DNA of 64,000 nucleotides from Mesorhizobium_K sp040049215 (GTDB lineage: Bacteria > Pseudomonadota > Alphaproteobacteria > Rhizobiales > Rhizobiaceae): NCBI RefSeq assembly GCF_040049215.1, contig NZ_JBDZDN010000004.1, positions 385,505 to 449,504 on the forward strand. The letters run 5' to 3'. The translations under genes were made by a program, and so were the position numbers. Below the pieces are notes generated by a model that did no database searches, was not told where the DNA came from, and worked only from the letters and a program-made list of their open reading frames with translations. Within the stretch, counting starts at the first letter, position 1, and each line of letters opens with the position of its first letter. This document shows, one piece after another, positions 51,224 through 58,227 of this stretch.

Positions 51224-52246
51224 TTATTCCGCCGCGATTTTTGCGGGTGGAGACGCAAACGCGCTCGTATAGGCGAACAACGCGGCCTGTCCCCCCGTGT
51301 GCAGAAATACGACCCGTTCGCCCTTCTTGAAATGGCCTTTCCGTACCAGATCGATCAGTCCGGCCGCGCCCTTGCCCGAATAGACCGGATCGAGGAGGAT
51401 GCCTTCCAGTTGGGCGAACATCTCGATTGCCTCTATCGTCGACGGCGCGGGAATGCCGTAGCCTTCACCGACGTAGTCGGTGTTGGCAACCACATCGCTT
51501 CGCGAGACAACGCCGGGGCACCCGAGCTTTTCGGCCGTCGCCACGGCGAGATTGTAGACATTCTCTTCCTGCTTGGCCTTCGGCGCGCGGACGCCGATGC
51601 CAAGCAGAGGTATCCGTGCATTGATCGCCTTCAATCCGACGATCAGGCCCGCCTGGGTGCCGGCGCTTCCCGTGGCGTGCAACAGATGATCGATACGAAT
51701 TCCGCGTTCGTTGGCTTGGTAAACGAGCTCCAGCGCACAATTGGCGTAGCCGATCGCGCCGGTCGGATTGGAGCCCCCGCCGGGGATCGTGTAGACGGAC
51801 TTTCCCTCCGCGCGCAGCCTGTCGGCGACCGCCTCCATCTCGGCATTCATGTCGAGGCCACCGCCACGCTTTTCCGCGGTCGCGCCATGCAGGTAATCAA
51901 GGAAGACGTTGCCGTTTTCCTTGTAGTTCGGATCGTTGGAGCCCGTTCGGTCTTCCAGTAGAATATGGCACTGCATGCCGAGCTTGGCGGCAAAGGCTGC
52001 GGTCTGGCGCGCGTGGTTCGATTGCGTCGCGCCCTGGGTCATGACGATTTCGGCCCCCTGTGCCTGAGCTTCGGCCATCAGAAATTCGAGCTTGCGCGTC
52101 TTGTTGCCGCCGGTCGACAGGCCCGTGCAATCGTCGCGCTTGATCCAGATTTCCGGCCCGCCGAGTTCAGCCGTCAGGCGTCCCAGATATTCCAGAGGGG
52201 TTGGCAGATGGGCCAGATGGATGCGCGGGAAACGGGCGAGGTGCAT
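51224..52246 (-). CDS. cuyA: L-cysteate sulfo-lyase
   Basis: A 340-residue PLP enzyme of the ACC-deaminase/D-cysteine desulfhydrase family. CuyA turns L-cysteate into pyruvate, ammonium and sulfite. Motifs: WIKRDDCTGLSTGGNKTRKL with the PLP Lys in GGNKTRK, TQGATQSNHARQTAAFAAKL, TIPGGGSNPTGAIGYANCAL and FLHTGGQAALFAY. The closest alternative is D-cysteine desulfhydrase (DcyD), which cannot be excluded by sequence alone. The neighbouring xsc, sulfite exporter and sulfonate importer genes strongly favour CuyA. It is the first gene of the minus-strand locus, divergent from a LysR gene. Confidence 0.88.
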   Translation of the reverse strand: MHLARFPRIHLAHLPTPLEYLGRLTAELGGPEIWIKRDDCTGLSTGGNKTRKLEFLMAEAQAQGAEIVMTQGATQSNHARQTAAFAAKLGMQCHILLEDRTGSNDPNYKENGNVFLDYLHGATAEKRGGGLDMNAEMEAVADRLRAEGKSVYTIPGGGSNPTGAIGYANCALELVYQANERGIRIDHLLHATGSAGTQAGLIVGLKAINARIPLLGIGVRAPKAKQEENVYNLAVATAEKLGCPGVVSRSDVVANTDYVGEGYGIPAPSTIEAIEMFAQLEGILLDPVYSGKGAAGLIDLVRKGHFKKGERVVFLHTGGQAALFAYTSAFASPPAKIAAE

Positions 52247-52326
52247 GTGCGTCTGCTTTCACGAATTGCGTATTGTGAAAGTTGCGCATTTCAGAAGCTT
52301 GATCAAATGCCAAAATGGCGAGATAT

Positions 52327-52343
52327 TATGCGCGAAGTGCATA
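52327..52343. promoter_or_regulatory. LysR-type dyad between cuyA and the LysR gene
   Basis: TATGC-N7-GCATA, which contains the classic T-N11-A core of LysR sites, lies 14 bases before the LysR start and about 80 bases upstream of cuyA. It is well placed for autoregulation and activation of the sulfonate locus by the LysR protein. Confidence 0.5.
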
Positions 52344-52356
52344 TTAGGACAATTTG

Positions 52357-53262
52357 ATGCGACTTGAGTGGCTGGAGGATATCGTCGCGGTCGTCGAGAC
52401 CGGATCGTTCAACGCGGCTGCCAAGCGAAGATTCGTGACGCAGCCCGCATTCTCGCGACGCATTCGGGCCATCGAGGACTATGTCGGCGTGGAATTGTTC
52501 GACCGGGACCGCAAGCCCATCGGTTTGAAACCATCGATCTCCAACCATCAGGAGGACATCAAGCGGCTCATCGCGCAGATGAAGGACCTGCACTACGAAC
52601 TTCGCCGTCAGGGCCGCGAAGCACACAACCGCATCGTCATCGCCAGCCAGCATGCGATAACCGCCACCCGGGCCCCGGCGATCGTCGAGATGTTGTCGCA
52701 GCGCATCGATGTGAGCGTGAGATTGCGTTCCGCGAACCGCGACGAATGCCTAGCGCTGCTCATGGCAAAACAGGCCGATCTGCTCCTCAACTATCAGTCC
52801 GGCGCCGAGGCTGCCGCCGACCCCGGCGAGTTTCTGGAACGCGCCATACTTGGAGTCGAGCGGTTCATACCGGTCTTTTCCGCGGAGCGCCTTGGTCTGC
52901 TCAACGATTCATACGCGCGCGGCGAACTTCCAACGATCGCCTATCCAAGCGACGCCTTCCTCGGGCGCGTCTTCAACGAGGAGATACTGCCGCTCATTCC
53001 ACGGGGGGAATTCGTGCGCCGCAAGGTGGAAACGGCGCTGACGCTCGCTGCGCTGCAATTGGCCATCAACGGCGTGGGTGTCGCGTGGCTGCCCGAACGC
53101 GTCGCGCTGGAACCGCTCGGATCAGGCCTGCTTTGCGACATGAGCGACGTGCTCCCATCGGCGACACTCTCCATCGCCGCCGTCCGACTCACCGGTGCCC
53201 ATACAGATATTGAAGAGTTCCTTTGGCACGAGATCCTGGCCCATCATCCTGCAGTTGGATGA
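52357..53262 (+). CDS. LysR-family regulator of the sulfonate locus
   Basis: A 301-residue LysR protein. Helix-turn-helix: LEWLEDIVAVVETGSFNAAA and KRRFVTQPAFSRRIRAIEDY. The start is the ATG at 52357. The remainder is a regular effector domain (VVASQHAITATRAPAIVEML-like). It is divergent from cuyA, 110 bases between start codons, a position taken by CuyR/TauR-like activators in other sulfonate loci. The inducer is probably a sulfonate. Confidence 0.88.
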   Translation: MRLEWLEDIVAVVETGSFNAAAKRRFVTQPAFSRRIRAIEDYVGVELFDRDRKPIGLKPSISNHQEDIKRLIAQMKDLHYELRRQGREAHNRIVIASQHAITATRAPAIVEMLSQRIDVSVRLRSANRDECLALLMAKQADLLLNYQSGAEAAADPGEFLERAILGVERFIPVFSAERLGLLNDSYARGELPTIAYPSDAFLGRVFNEEILPLIPRGEFVRRKVETALTLAALQLAINGVGVAWLPERVALEPLGSGLLCDMSDVLPSATLSIAAVRLTGAHTDIEEFLWHEILAHHPAVG

Positions 53263-53477
53263 TCGGCATAAGTAGATCGTGCCGGTATGGCGACCTGCTG
53301 CACACGTTGAGGATCTCCCGCAGGAAACTCCGGTCGGCCTCCGTTTCGGACAAGGGAGCCGATCCGGTATTCGAGACGAGCCGCGGCCCGTGACCGATGT
53401 TGAAAAGTCGCTGAGCTGACCGATAACCTGCAAGCTCGTCCCTTCCGGGAGCGCGCGTGCGCCGCCGGAAGTTGCGC

Positions 53478-53712
53478 ATGGCGCAGAACCCCTACGGCCA
53501 AAGGCTACATTGCGGCCTACGCGTTGAAGCGCCTGCACGAGGGCTGCTCGATGAACGCAAATGCGACCTTCGATAAGAATCCGCAGAACTCGACCTTCAT
53601 CGACAGCGGCACGCTGCTGATCTCGAACGACAACCTCAAGACCTACCGCGATGAACTGAAGGGTATTGCCGACAAGATCATCGCTGGGTTCGATGCCAAG
53701 TATCTGACCTGC
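53478..53712 (+). pseudogene. Remnant of a ribose-type ABC solute-binding protein (C-terminal part)
   Basis: Translated on the plus strand this gives MAQNPYGQ, then after a one-base frameshift at 53502 GYIAAYALKRLHEGC and FDKNPQNSTFIDSGTLLISN and DNLKTYRDELKGIADKIIAG. AQNPY followed by GY.AAYAL and TFIDSGTLLIS is the C-terminal pattern of RbsB/AI-2-type binding proteins. The N-terminal two-thirds are missing and the frame is broken, so the gene is dead. It directly precedes a permease fragment, as in a normal operon. Confidence 0.7.
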
Positions 53713-53719
53713 GGCAGCC

Positions 53720-53880
53720 GGCGCCAATGGTGTCGCAGCGAGCCTGTCCGGTGTGCCAGTCAATCGCATCGCCGTCGTCACGCATGCCCTGTCGGGTCTT
53801 CTGACGACAGTGGCCGGCCTGCTGGTCACCGCGCGCCTTGCGGCGGCGGTTCCCTCGATCGGCGAGGACTGGCTGCTGAC
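53720..53880 (+). pseudogene. Remnant of a ribose-type ABC permease
   Basis: The plus frame from 53720 reads GANGVAASLSGVPVNRIAVV and THALSGLLTTVAGLLVTARL followed by AAAVPSIGEDWLL. This matches the G.N..AA.LSGI.V.R......SGLLA.LAG....ARLGSA.P segment found about two-thirds along RbsC permeases. Everything before and after is missing. Together with the adjacent binding-protein remnant it marks a decayed importer operon upstream of the LacI gene. Confidence 0.72.
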
Positions 53881-53914
53881 CCTTCCTCGTCCCTGCCCTT
53901 TTCCAAGAAAGTGG

Positions 53915-53934
53915 TTGAGAAACCCTTTTCTCAA
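53915..53934. promoter_or_regulatory. Upstream LacI-type operator (imperfect)
   Basis: TTGAGAAACCCTTTTCTCAA. The half-sites TTGAGAAA and TTTCTCAA are intact, and it differs from the downstream palindrome only at the two central-right bases. Its centre is 43 bases from that of the second operator, close to four helical turns, so two LacI dimers could bind on one face of the DNA. Confidence 0.7.
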
Positions 53935-53957
53935 GCAGAAAAATACGCTATGAACAT

Positions 53958-53977
53958 TTGAGAAACCGGTTTCTCAA
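53958..53977. promoter_or_regulatory. LacI-type operator, perfect 20-base palindrome
   Basis: TTGAGAAACCGGTTTCTCAA is a perfect palindrome with the central CG step typical of LacI/GalR operators. It lies 29 bases before the ATG of the lacI-type gene, so it should mediate autoregulation and control of the co-directional sugar operon. Confidence 0.8.
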
Positions 53978-54006
53978 GCTAAGGGTCCTTTCGCTTGTCA
54001 GGACAA

Positions 54007-55005
54007 ATGCCGTCTGAACGGATGACTATCTACGACGTGGCCAAGGCCGCCCGCGTCAGCACTGCGACAGCGTCAAAAGCCCTTAACGACACTGGACGCA
54101 TGTCTGCGGAAACACGCGACCGCATCAGGCGCGTCGCCTTGGAACTCGGCTTCCGGCCGAACTCACTGGCTCGCAGCCTTACAAGCAAGCGCAGCTTCAC
54201 CGTCGGCCTGCTTACGGACGATACCTATGGTCGCTTCACCCTGCCGGTCATGGCCGGTGTCTCCGAAGGCCTGATCGACCATGGCGTGTCGGTTTTCCTG
54301 TGCACGGTCGAAGACAATCCGGACCTCGCCAAGATCCATGTCGATGCAATGCTCGACAAGCAAGTCGATGGCATCATCGCCACGGGCAAGCGCATCGACA
54401 AGCCGCTGCCCGTGGATCTCTCGCATCTGTCCGTTCCCGTGGTGTATGCGCTGACAGAGGGGCGGCCGGACGCCGTGACCTTGGTTCCGGACGACCGGCA
54501 GGGCGCCCTGCGGGCAGTCGAGCACCTCATCGCCCGGGGGCGCAAGCGGATTGCCCACATCACCGGGCCGGGAAGCTTCAGGGTCGTGCAAGAGCGCGCG
54601 GGCGCCTATTCGGACGCGCTTTGCGCAGCCGGCCTCGAGGTGCCGCCAGCAGGCATCCTGCGCGGCTCGTGGTCCGAGCGATGGGGTCATGAGGCGGTGG
54701 CGACGCTCTGGTCCGGCGCGGACCGACCGGACGGAATTTTCTGCGGCAACGACCAGATTGCGCGCGGCGCCGTAGATGCACTCAGGGAGCGGAAAGTCGA
54801 CGTCCCGAGCGACGTCTCCGTGGTCGGCTTCGACAACTGGGAAATCGTCGCCGAGCAGACGCGTCCGCCGCTGACGACAGTCGACATGAATCTGAAGGAA
54901 CTCGGACGGCAGGCCGGGCTGGCGCTCGTGCGACTCGTCAATGGCGAGGCCGTCGAAAAAGGACTTTGGAAGCTGCCCTGCAGTCTCGTGGTTCGCGGCT
55001 CATGA
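54007..55005 (+). CDS. LacI-family repressor of the sugar operon
   Basis: A 332-residue LacI/GalR protein. The helix-turn-helix and hinge are clear: MTIYDVAKAARVSTATASKA, LGFRPNSLARSLTSKRS. The C-terminal ligand-binding domain resembles sugar-binding proteins (IAHITGPGSFRVVQERAGAY; DGIFCGNDQIARGAVDALRE; SVVGFDNWEI). The ATG at 54007 is used; a TTG at 53995 or an ATG at 54022 are alternatives. Two operators lie just upstream. It is followed after 71 bases by the binding-protein gene, so it likely represses the whole CUT1/GH127 operon until an arabinose-type or other glycoside inducer binds. Confidence 0.9.
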   Translation: MPSERMTIYDVAKAARVSTATASKALNDTGRMSAETRDRIRRVALELGFRPNSLARSLTSKRSFTVGLLTDDTYGRFTLPVMAGVSEGLIDHGVSVFLCTVEDNPDLAKIHVDAMLDKQVDGIIATGKRIDKPLPVDLSHLSVPVVYALTEGRPDAVTLVPDDRQGALRAVEHLIARGRKRIAHITGPGSFRVVQERAGAYSDALCAAGLEVPPAGILRGSWSERWGHEAVATLWSGADRPDGIFCGNDQIARGAVDALRERKVDVPSDVSVVGFDNWEIVAEQTRPPLTTVDMNLKELGRQAGLALVRLVNGEAVEKGLWKLPCSLVVRGS

Positions 55006-55076
55006 CAACTTCACAAAGGTGCATAAGACCAAGTTCAAGCAAATAAAAACGACCAACGACGGAGGAGATTGAAACC

Positions 55077-56318
55077 ATGAAACTGCTGAAGATCCTGGCG
55101 CTCGCCGCCACCGCATTGGGCGCGCTGTCAAGTTCGGCGCTTGCTCAACAGAAGCTCACCATGTGGTCGCGATCGACCAGCGAAGCCTTCATGCCGGGCC
55201 TGATCGAGGCGTTCAACGCGTCGCACGAGACGCAAATCGAACTGCAGATCGTCCCGTCGAGCGAGATGGTGCAGAAATACGCCACCGCGGCAGCCGGCGG
55301 CTCCGCTCCCGACTTCGTGTCTCTCGATCTGGTCTACGCTCCTGCGTTCGCCAAGTCTGGTGTGCTGGAGGATCTGACCGACCTGGCCAAGAGCCTGCCG
55401 TACTTCGAACACCTGTCGAAAGCGCATGTCGGCACCGGCACCTACGATGGACGGATCTACGCCCTGCCGATGTCGGCCGACGCCTCGGTCTTGCTGTGGA
55501 ACAAGAAGCTGTTCAAGCAGGCCGGGCTCGATCCGGACAAGGGGCCGACCAACTGGGCCGAGATCGAAGCGGCGGCGGGCAAGGTCAACGCGCTCGGCGG
55601 CGACATCCGCGGCTTCTATTTCGCGGGCGCCTGCGGTGGCTGCAATGCGTTCACCTTCATGCCCCTGATCTGGGCGTCGGGCGGCGACATTTTGGTCGAC
55701 GGCGGCAAACGCGCCACCATCGACACCCCGCAGATGCATGACGCGATCAACTTCTATCGCGATCTCGTCGCCAAGGGCTATGTCCCTGAGAGCGCAAAGA
55801 CCGATTCGGGCAAGAACTTCTTCGGCGGTTTCGCCACCGACAAGGTCGGCATATCGCCCATCGGCGCCTTCGCCATCGGCAACCTCGTCAAGAACTACCC
55901 CACCGTCGAATTCGGAGTGACGTTCCTGCCGGGTAAGGACGGTGGCAAGGCATCCTTCGCCGGCGGCGACAACTTCGTCGTCACCGGCGGCCGTGACAAC
56001 CTGAAGGCCGCCAAGGAGTTCCTCGAGTTCGTTTACTCGATCGAGGGACAGACCATGCTTGCCAAGGGGGGCAGCCTGCCTACCCGCGGCGACATCGCCG
56101 CCGAGGCGGTCAAGTCGCTGGATGAGCGCTACCAGATCGCAACGCAAGCCATGGCGATCGGTAGGACCCCCACTTCGCCGGTCTACAACGACATCATCAA
56201 CAGCAGCACGGGTCCGTGGAAGCAGATGTTGAACGAGGTCTTCTTCGGTGACGATGTCAAAGGCTCCGTCGCAAAGGCCCAGGCCACCATGCAGTCGATC
56301 CTAGACGCCGCCGAGTAG
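55077..56318 (+). CDS. CUT1 sugar ABC importer binding protein
   Basis: A 413-residue extracellular solute-binding protein family 1 member. A Sec signal is present (MKLLKILALAATALGALSSS, cleavage after ALA near residue 23). The mature part begins QQKLTMWSRSTSEAFMPGLI and shows GGSAPDFVSLDLVYAPAFAK, YALPMSADASVLLWNKKLFK and GGDNFVVTGGRDNLKAAKEF, all usual for oligosaccharide-binding proteins. GACGGAGGAGATTGAAACC is a strong ribosome site. The ligand is probably an arabinose-containing or other plant oligosaccharide, inferred from the GH127 gene. Confidence 0.92.
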   Translation: MKLLKILALAATALGALSSSALAQQKLTMWSRSTSEAFMPGLIEAFNASHETQIELQIVPSSEMVQKYATAAAGGSAPDFVSLDLVYAPAFAKSGVLEDLTDLAKSLPYFEHLSKAHVGTGTYDGRIYALPMSADASVLLWNKKLFKQAGLDPDKGPTNWAEIEAAAGKVNALGGDIRGFYFAGACGGCNAFTFMPLIWASGGDILVDGGKRATIDTPQMHDAINFYRDLVAKGYVPESAKTDSGKNFFGGFATDKVGISPIGAFAIGNLVKNYPTVEFGVTFLPGKDGGKASFAGGDNFVVTGGRDNLKAAKEFLEFVYSIEGQTMLAKGGSLPTRGDIAAEAVKSLDERYQIATQAMAIGRTPTSPVYNDIINSSTGPWKQMLNEVFFGDDVKGSVAKAQATMQSILDAAE

Positions 56319-56351
56319 CATCCGGAGCATATCTCCCGGCATCCGGATGAC

Positions 56352-56380
56352 GGCCCGGACGGCTTTCACCCGTCCGGGCC
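56352..56380 (+). terminator. Strong intra-operon hairpin after the binding-protein gene
   Basis: GGCCCGGACGG (56352-56362) pairs perfectly with CCGTCCGGGCC (56370-56380) over a seven-base loop. No T run follows and the permease gene starts 30 bases later. Such hairpins stabilise the 5' mRNA segment or partly attenuate transcription, making more binding protein than permease. Confidence 0.7.
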
Positions 56381-56410
56381 ACCCAAGGCCTATTGCATGT
56401 GGACCGTGCC

Positions 56411-57337
56411 ATGACCCCCGAGCAGCAACCCCGTAGCGGCACACCGACCCGCCGAACAAGCGCCAAGCTGCGCCGCAATCAACTCGCCGGCCTTCTGTTC
56501 GTGGCGCCCGCCTTGTCCCTGGTGCTGCTTTTCTTCGTGATCCCGTTGGGGATGGCGTTCTGGATGTCGTTGCACAACTGGCCACTGCTCGGCAAATCCA
56601 GGTTCATCGGGTTCGGCAACTACGTCCGGCTGGCGCAGGACGTGCAATTTTGGACGTCGATGCGCTTCACCGTATATTACACGCTGATCGTGACGGTCGC
56701 GATCTTCGCCGTGGCCTTTCCGCTGGCGCTTTTCGCCGAGAAATCGCGCCCGCTCATCAAATTCTATCGCACGGCCTTTTTCCTGCCGGTCGTTGTCGGT
56801 TTCGGCTCGGCCAGCCTGCTGTGGGCATGGTTGCTGGATGTCGACTCCGGGCTGTTTTCCCCAGCCGCCGAGCAGCTCGGGCTGACGGACAAGCGGGTTA
56901 ATCTTCTTGCCGATTTCGATACGACCTTCTGGTCGATCGTCATCATGGTCGTGTGGAAGACCGCGGGCTTCAACATGATCATTCTGCTGACCGGCCTGCA
57001 GAGCATTTCGACCGAGGTTCAGGAAGCCGCGCGTATGGACGGCGCTTCCGGCTGGCAGCGCTTCCGGCGCATCACCCTGCCCCTCATGCGCCGCACGATC
57101 GCGCTGGCGCTCATCCTTTCGGTTGCCGGCTCGATGCTTGCTTTCGACCAGTTCTACATCATCGCCGACGGCGGCCCGCAGAACAGCACGGTCACGGCGG
57201 TTTACTGGATATTCAGCCAGTCGTTCATGTCCTTCCATCTCGGCTACGGCTCGGCGCTGTCCATGGTCCTTCTGGGCATCCTGGTCTTGATAAGCGTCAT
57301 TCAACTGCGGCTGCTCCGCAACCCGGAGGGTATGTGA
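56411..57337 (+). CDS. CUT1 sugar ABC permease (MalF/UgpA type)
   Basis: A 308-residue permease with six helices. The EAA loop is VQEAARMDGASGWQRFRRIT followed by LPLMRRTIALAL. IPLGMAFWMSLHNWPLLGKS near the N-terminus is family-typical. The start is set at the ATG 56411; a TTG at 56393 would add six residues. It ends with TGATG overlap into the second permease. Confidence 0.91.
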   Translation: MTPEQQPRSGTPTRRTSAKLRRNQLAGLLFVAPALSLVLLFFVIPLGMAFWMSLHNWPLLGKSRFIGFGNYVRLAQDVQFWTSMRFTVYYTLIVTVAIFAVAFPLALFAEKSRPLIKFYRTAFFLPVVVGFGSASLLWAWLLDVDSGLFSPAAEQLGLTDKRVNLLADFDTTFWSIVIMVVWKTAGFNMIILLTGLQSISTEVQEAARMDGASGWQRFRRITLPLMRRTIALALILSVAGSMLAFDQFYIIADGGPQNSTVTAVYWIFSQSFMSFHLGYGSALSMVLLGILVLISVIQLRLLRNPEGM

Positions 57338-58197
57338 TGGCCCGCAGCCGCAAGGCCGGAACACTCAGGCTCCTCGACGTCGCCCGCTATCATGGCATTG
57401 GGATCGTCGCGGCCTTCCTTTTCCTTGCGCCGCTGGCCTGGAGCATCTTGGTAAGCTTCAAGCCGAGCGTCGAAGCCAGGCAGCCGCCGCTGCCGCCCTG
57501 GCCCGTCGGCGGCTTCAGCACGCAGAATTACGCAAACCTCGAGCAGTATGGCTCGGGTATCTGGACATACGCGGCAAACAGCCTTGCCGTATCGGCCTGG
57601 ACCGTCGTGGCGTCTGTCGTGATCAGCCTGCTGGCCGGCTACGGGTTTTCACGCTTCCGCTTTCCCTTCAAGAACGTTCTCTTCGTCCTGGTCATCTCAA
57701 CGGTGATGATCCCGTTCCAGTCCATCCTCACGCCGCTCTTCCTCATCCTGACAAAGCTCGGGCTGCAGAACACGCTCACGGGAATCGTCCTGGTCTATGT
57801 GACGCTGCAATTGCCTTTCTCGATCTTCATGATGCGCAACGCGTTCGACGCGGTGCCCAAGGAGATCGAGGATGCGGCCCGCGTCGATGGGGCTTCGGTG
57901 TTCGTCGTGCTGTACCGCATCATGCTGCCTCTCGTTCTGCCCGGCGTGGTGACGGTGGCCATCTTCGCCTTCCTGGCATCGTGGAACGAATTCCTGGCCG
58001 CGCTGATCCTGCTGACCGACCAGAACAAGTACACGCTGCCCGTCCTGATGGCGGCGGTGCGGTCCGGTCAGTTCGGCACGATCGACTGGGGGGCGGTGCA
58101 AGCCGGCGTCGCGCTGATGATGGCGCCCTGCCTCGTGCTCTTCCTCTTGCTGCAACGCTACTACATCCGCGGCCTGACGGCCGGCGCGGTGAAGTGA
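57337..58197 (+). CDS. CUT1 sugar ABC permease (MalG/UgpE type)
   Basis: A 286-residue permease with six helices. The EAA loop reads EIEDAARVDGASVFVVLYRI followed by MLPLVLPG, and ASWNEFLAALILLTDQNKYT is the typical stretch after it. The ribosome site is CCGGAGGGTATGTG, overlapping the end of the first permease. It pairs with that permease to form the channel. Confidence 0.92.
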   Translation: MARSRKAGTLRLLDVARYHGIGIVAAFLFLAPLAWSILVSFKPSVEARQPPLPPWPVGGFSTQNYANLEQYGSGIWTYAANSLAVSAWTVVASVVISLLAGYGFSRFRFPFKNVLFVLVISTVMIPFQSILTPLFLILTKLGLQNTLTGIVLVYVTLQLPFSIFMMRNAFDAVPKEIEDAARVDGASVFVVLYRIMLPLVLPGVVTVAIFAFLASWNEFLAALILLTDQNKYTLPVLMAAVRSGQFGTIDWGAVQAGVALMMAPCLVLFLLLQRYYIRGLTAGAVK

Positions 58198-58227
58198 ACA
58201 GACCAACGCTTGAGTGGACCGAAATTC

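Noticed and set aside
51224..52246. D-cysteine desulfhydrase or ACC deaminase
   Set aside because: Same fold family, but the sulfonate context (xsc, importer, sulfite exporter, divergent LysR) favours cysteate sulfo-lyase.
53189..53479. A 96-codon minus-strand frame next to the LysR gene
   Set aside because: No recognisable domain, partly antisense to the LysR 3' end, and flanking decayed sequence suggests it is not a gene.
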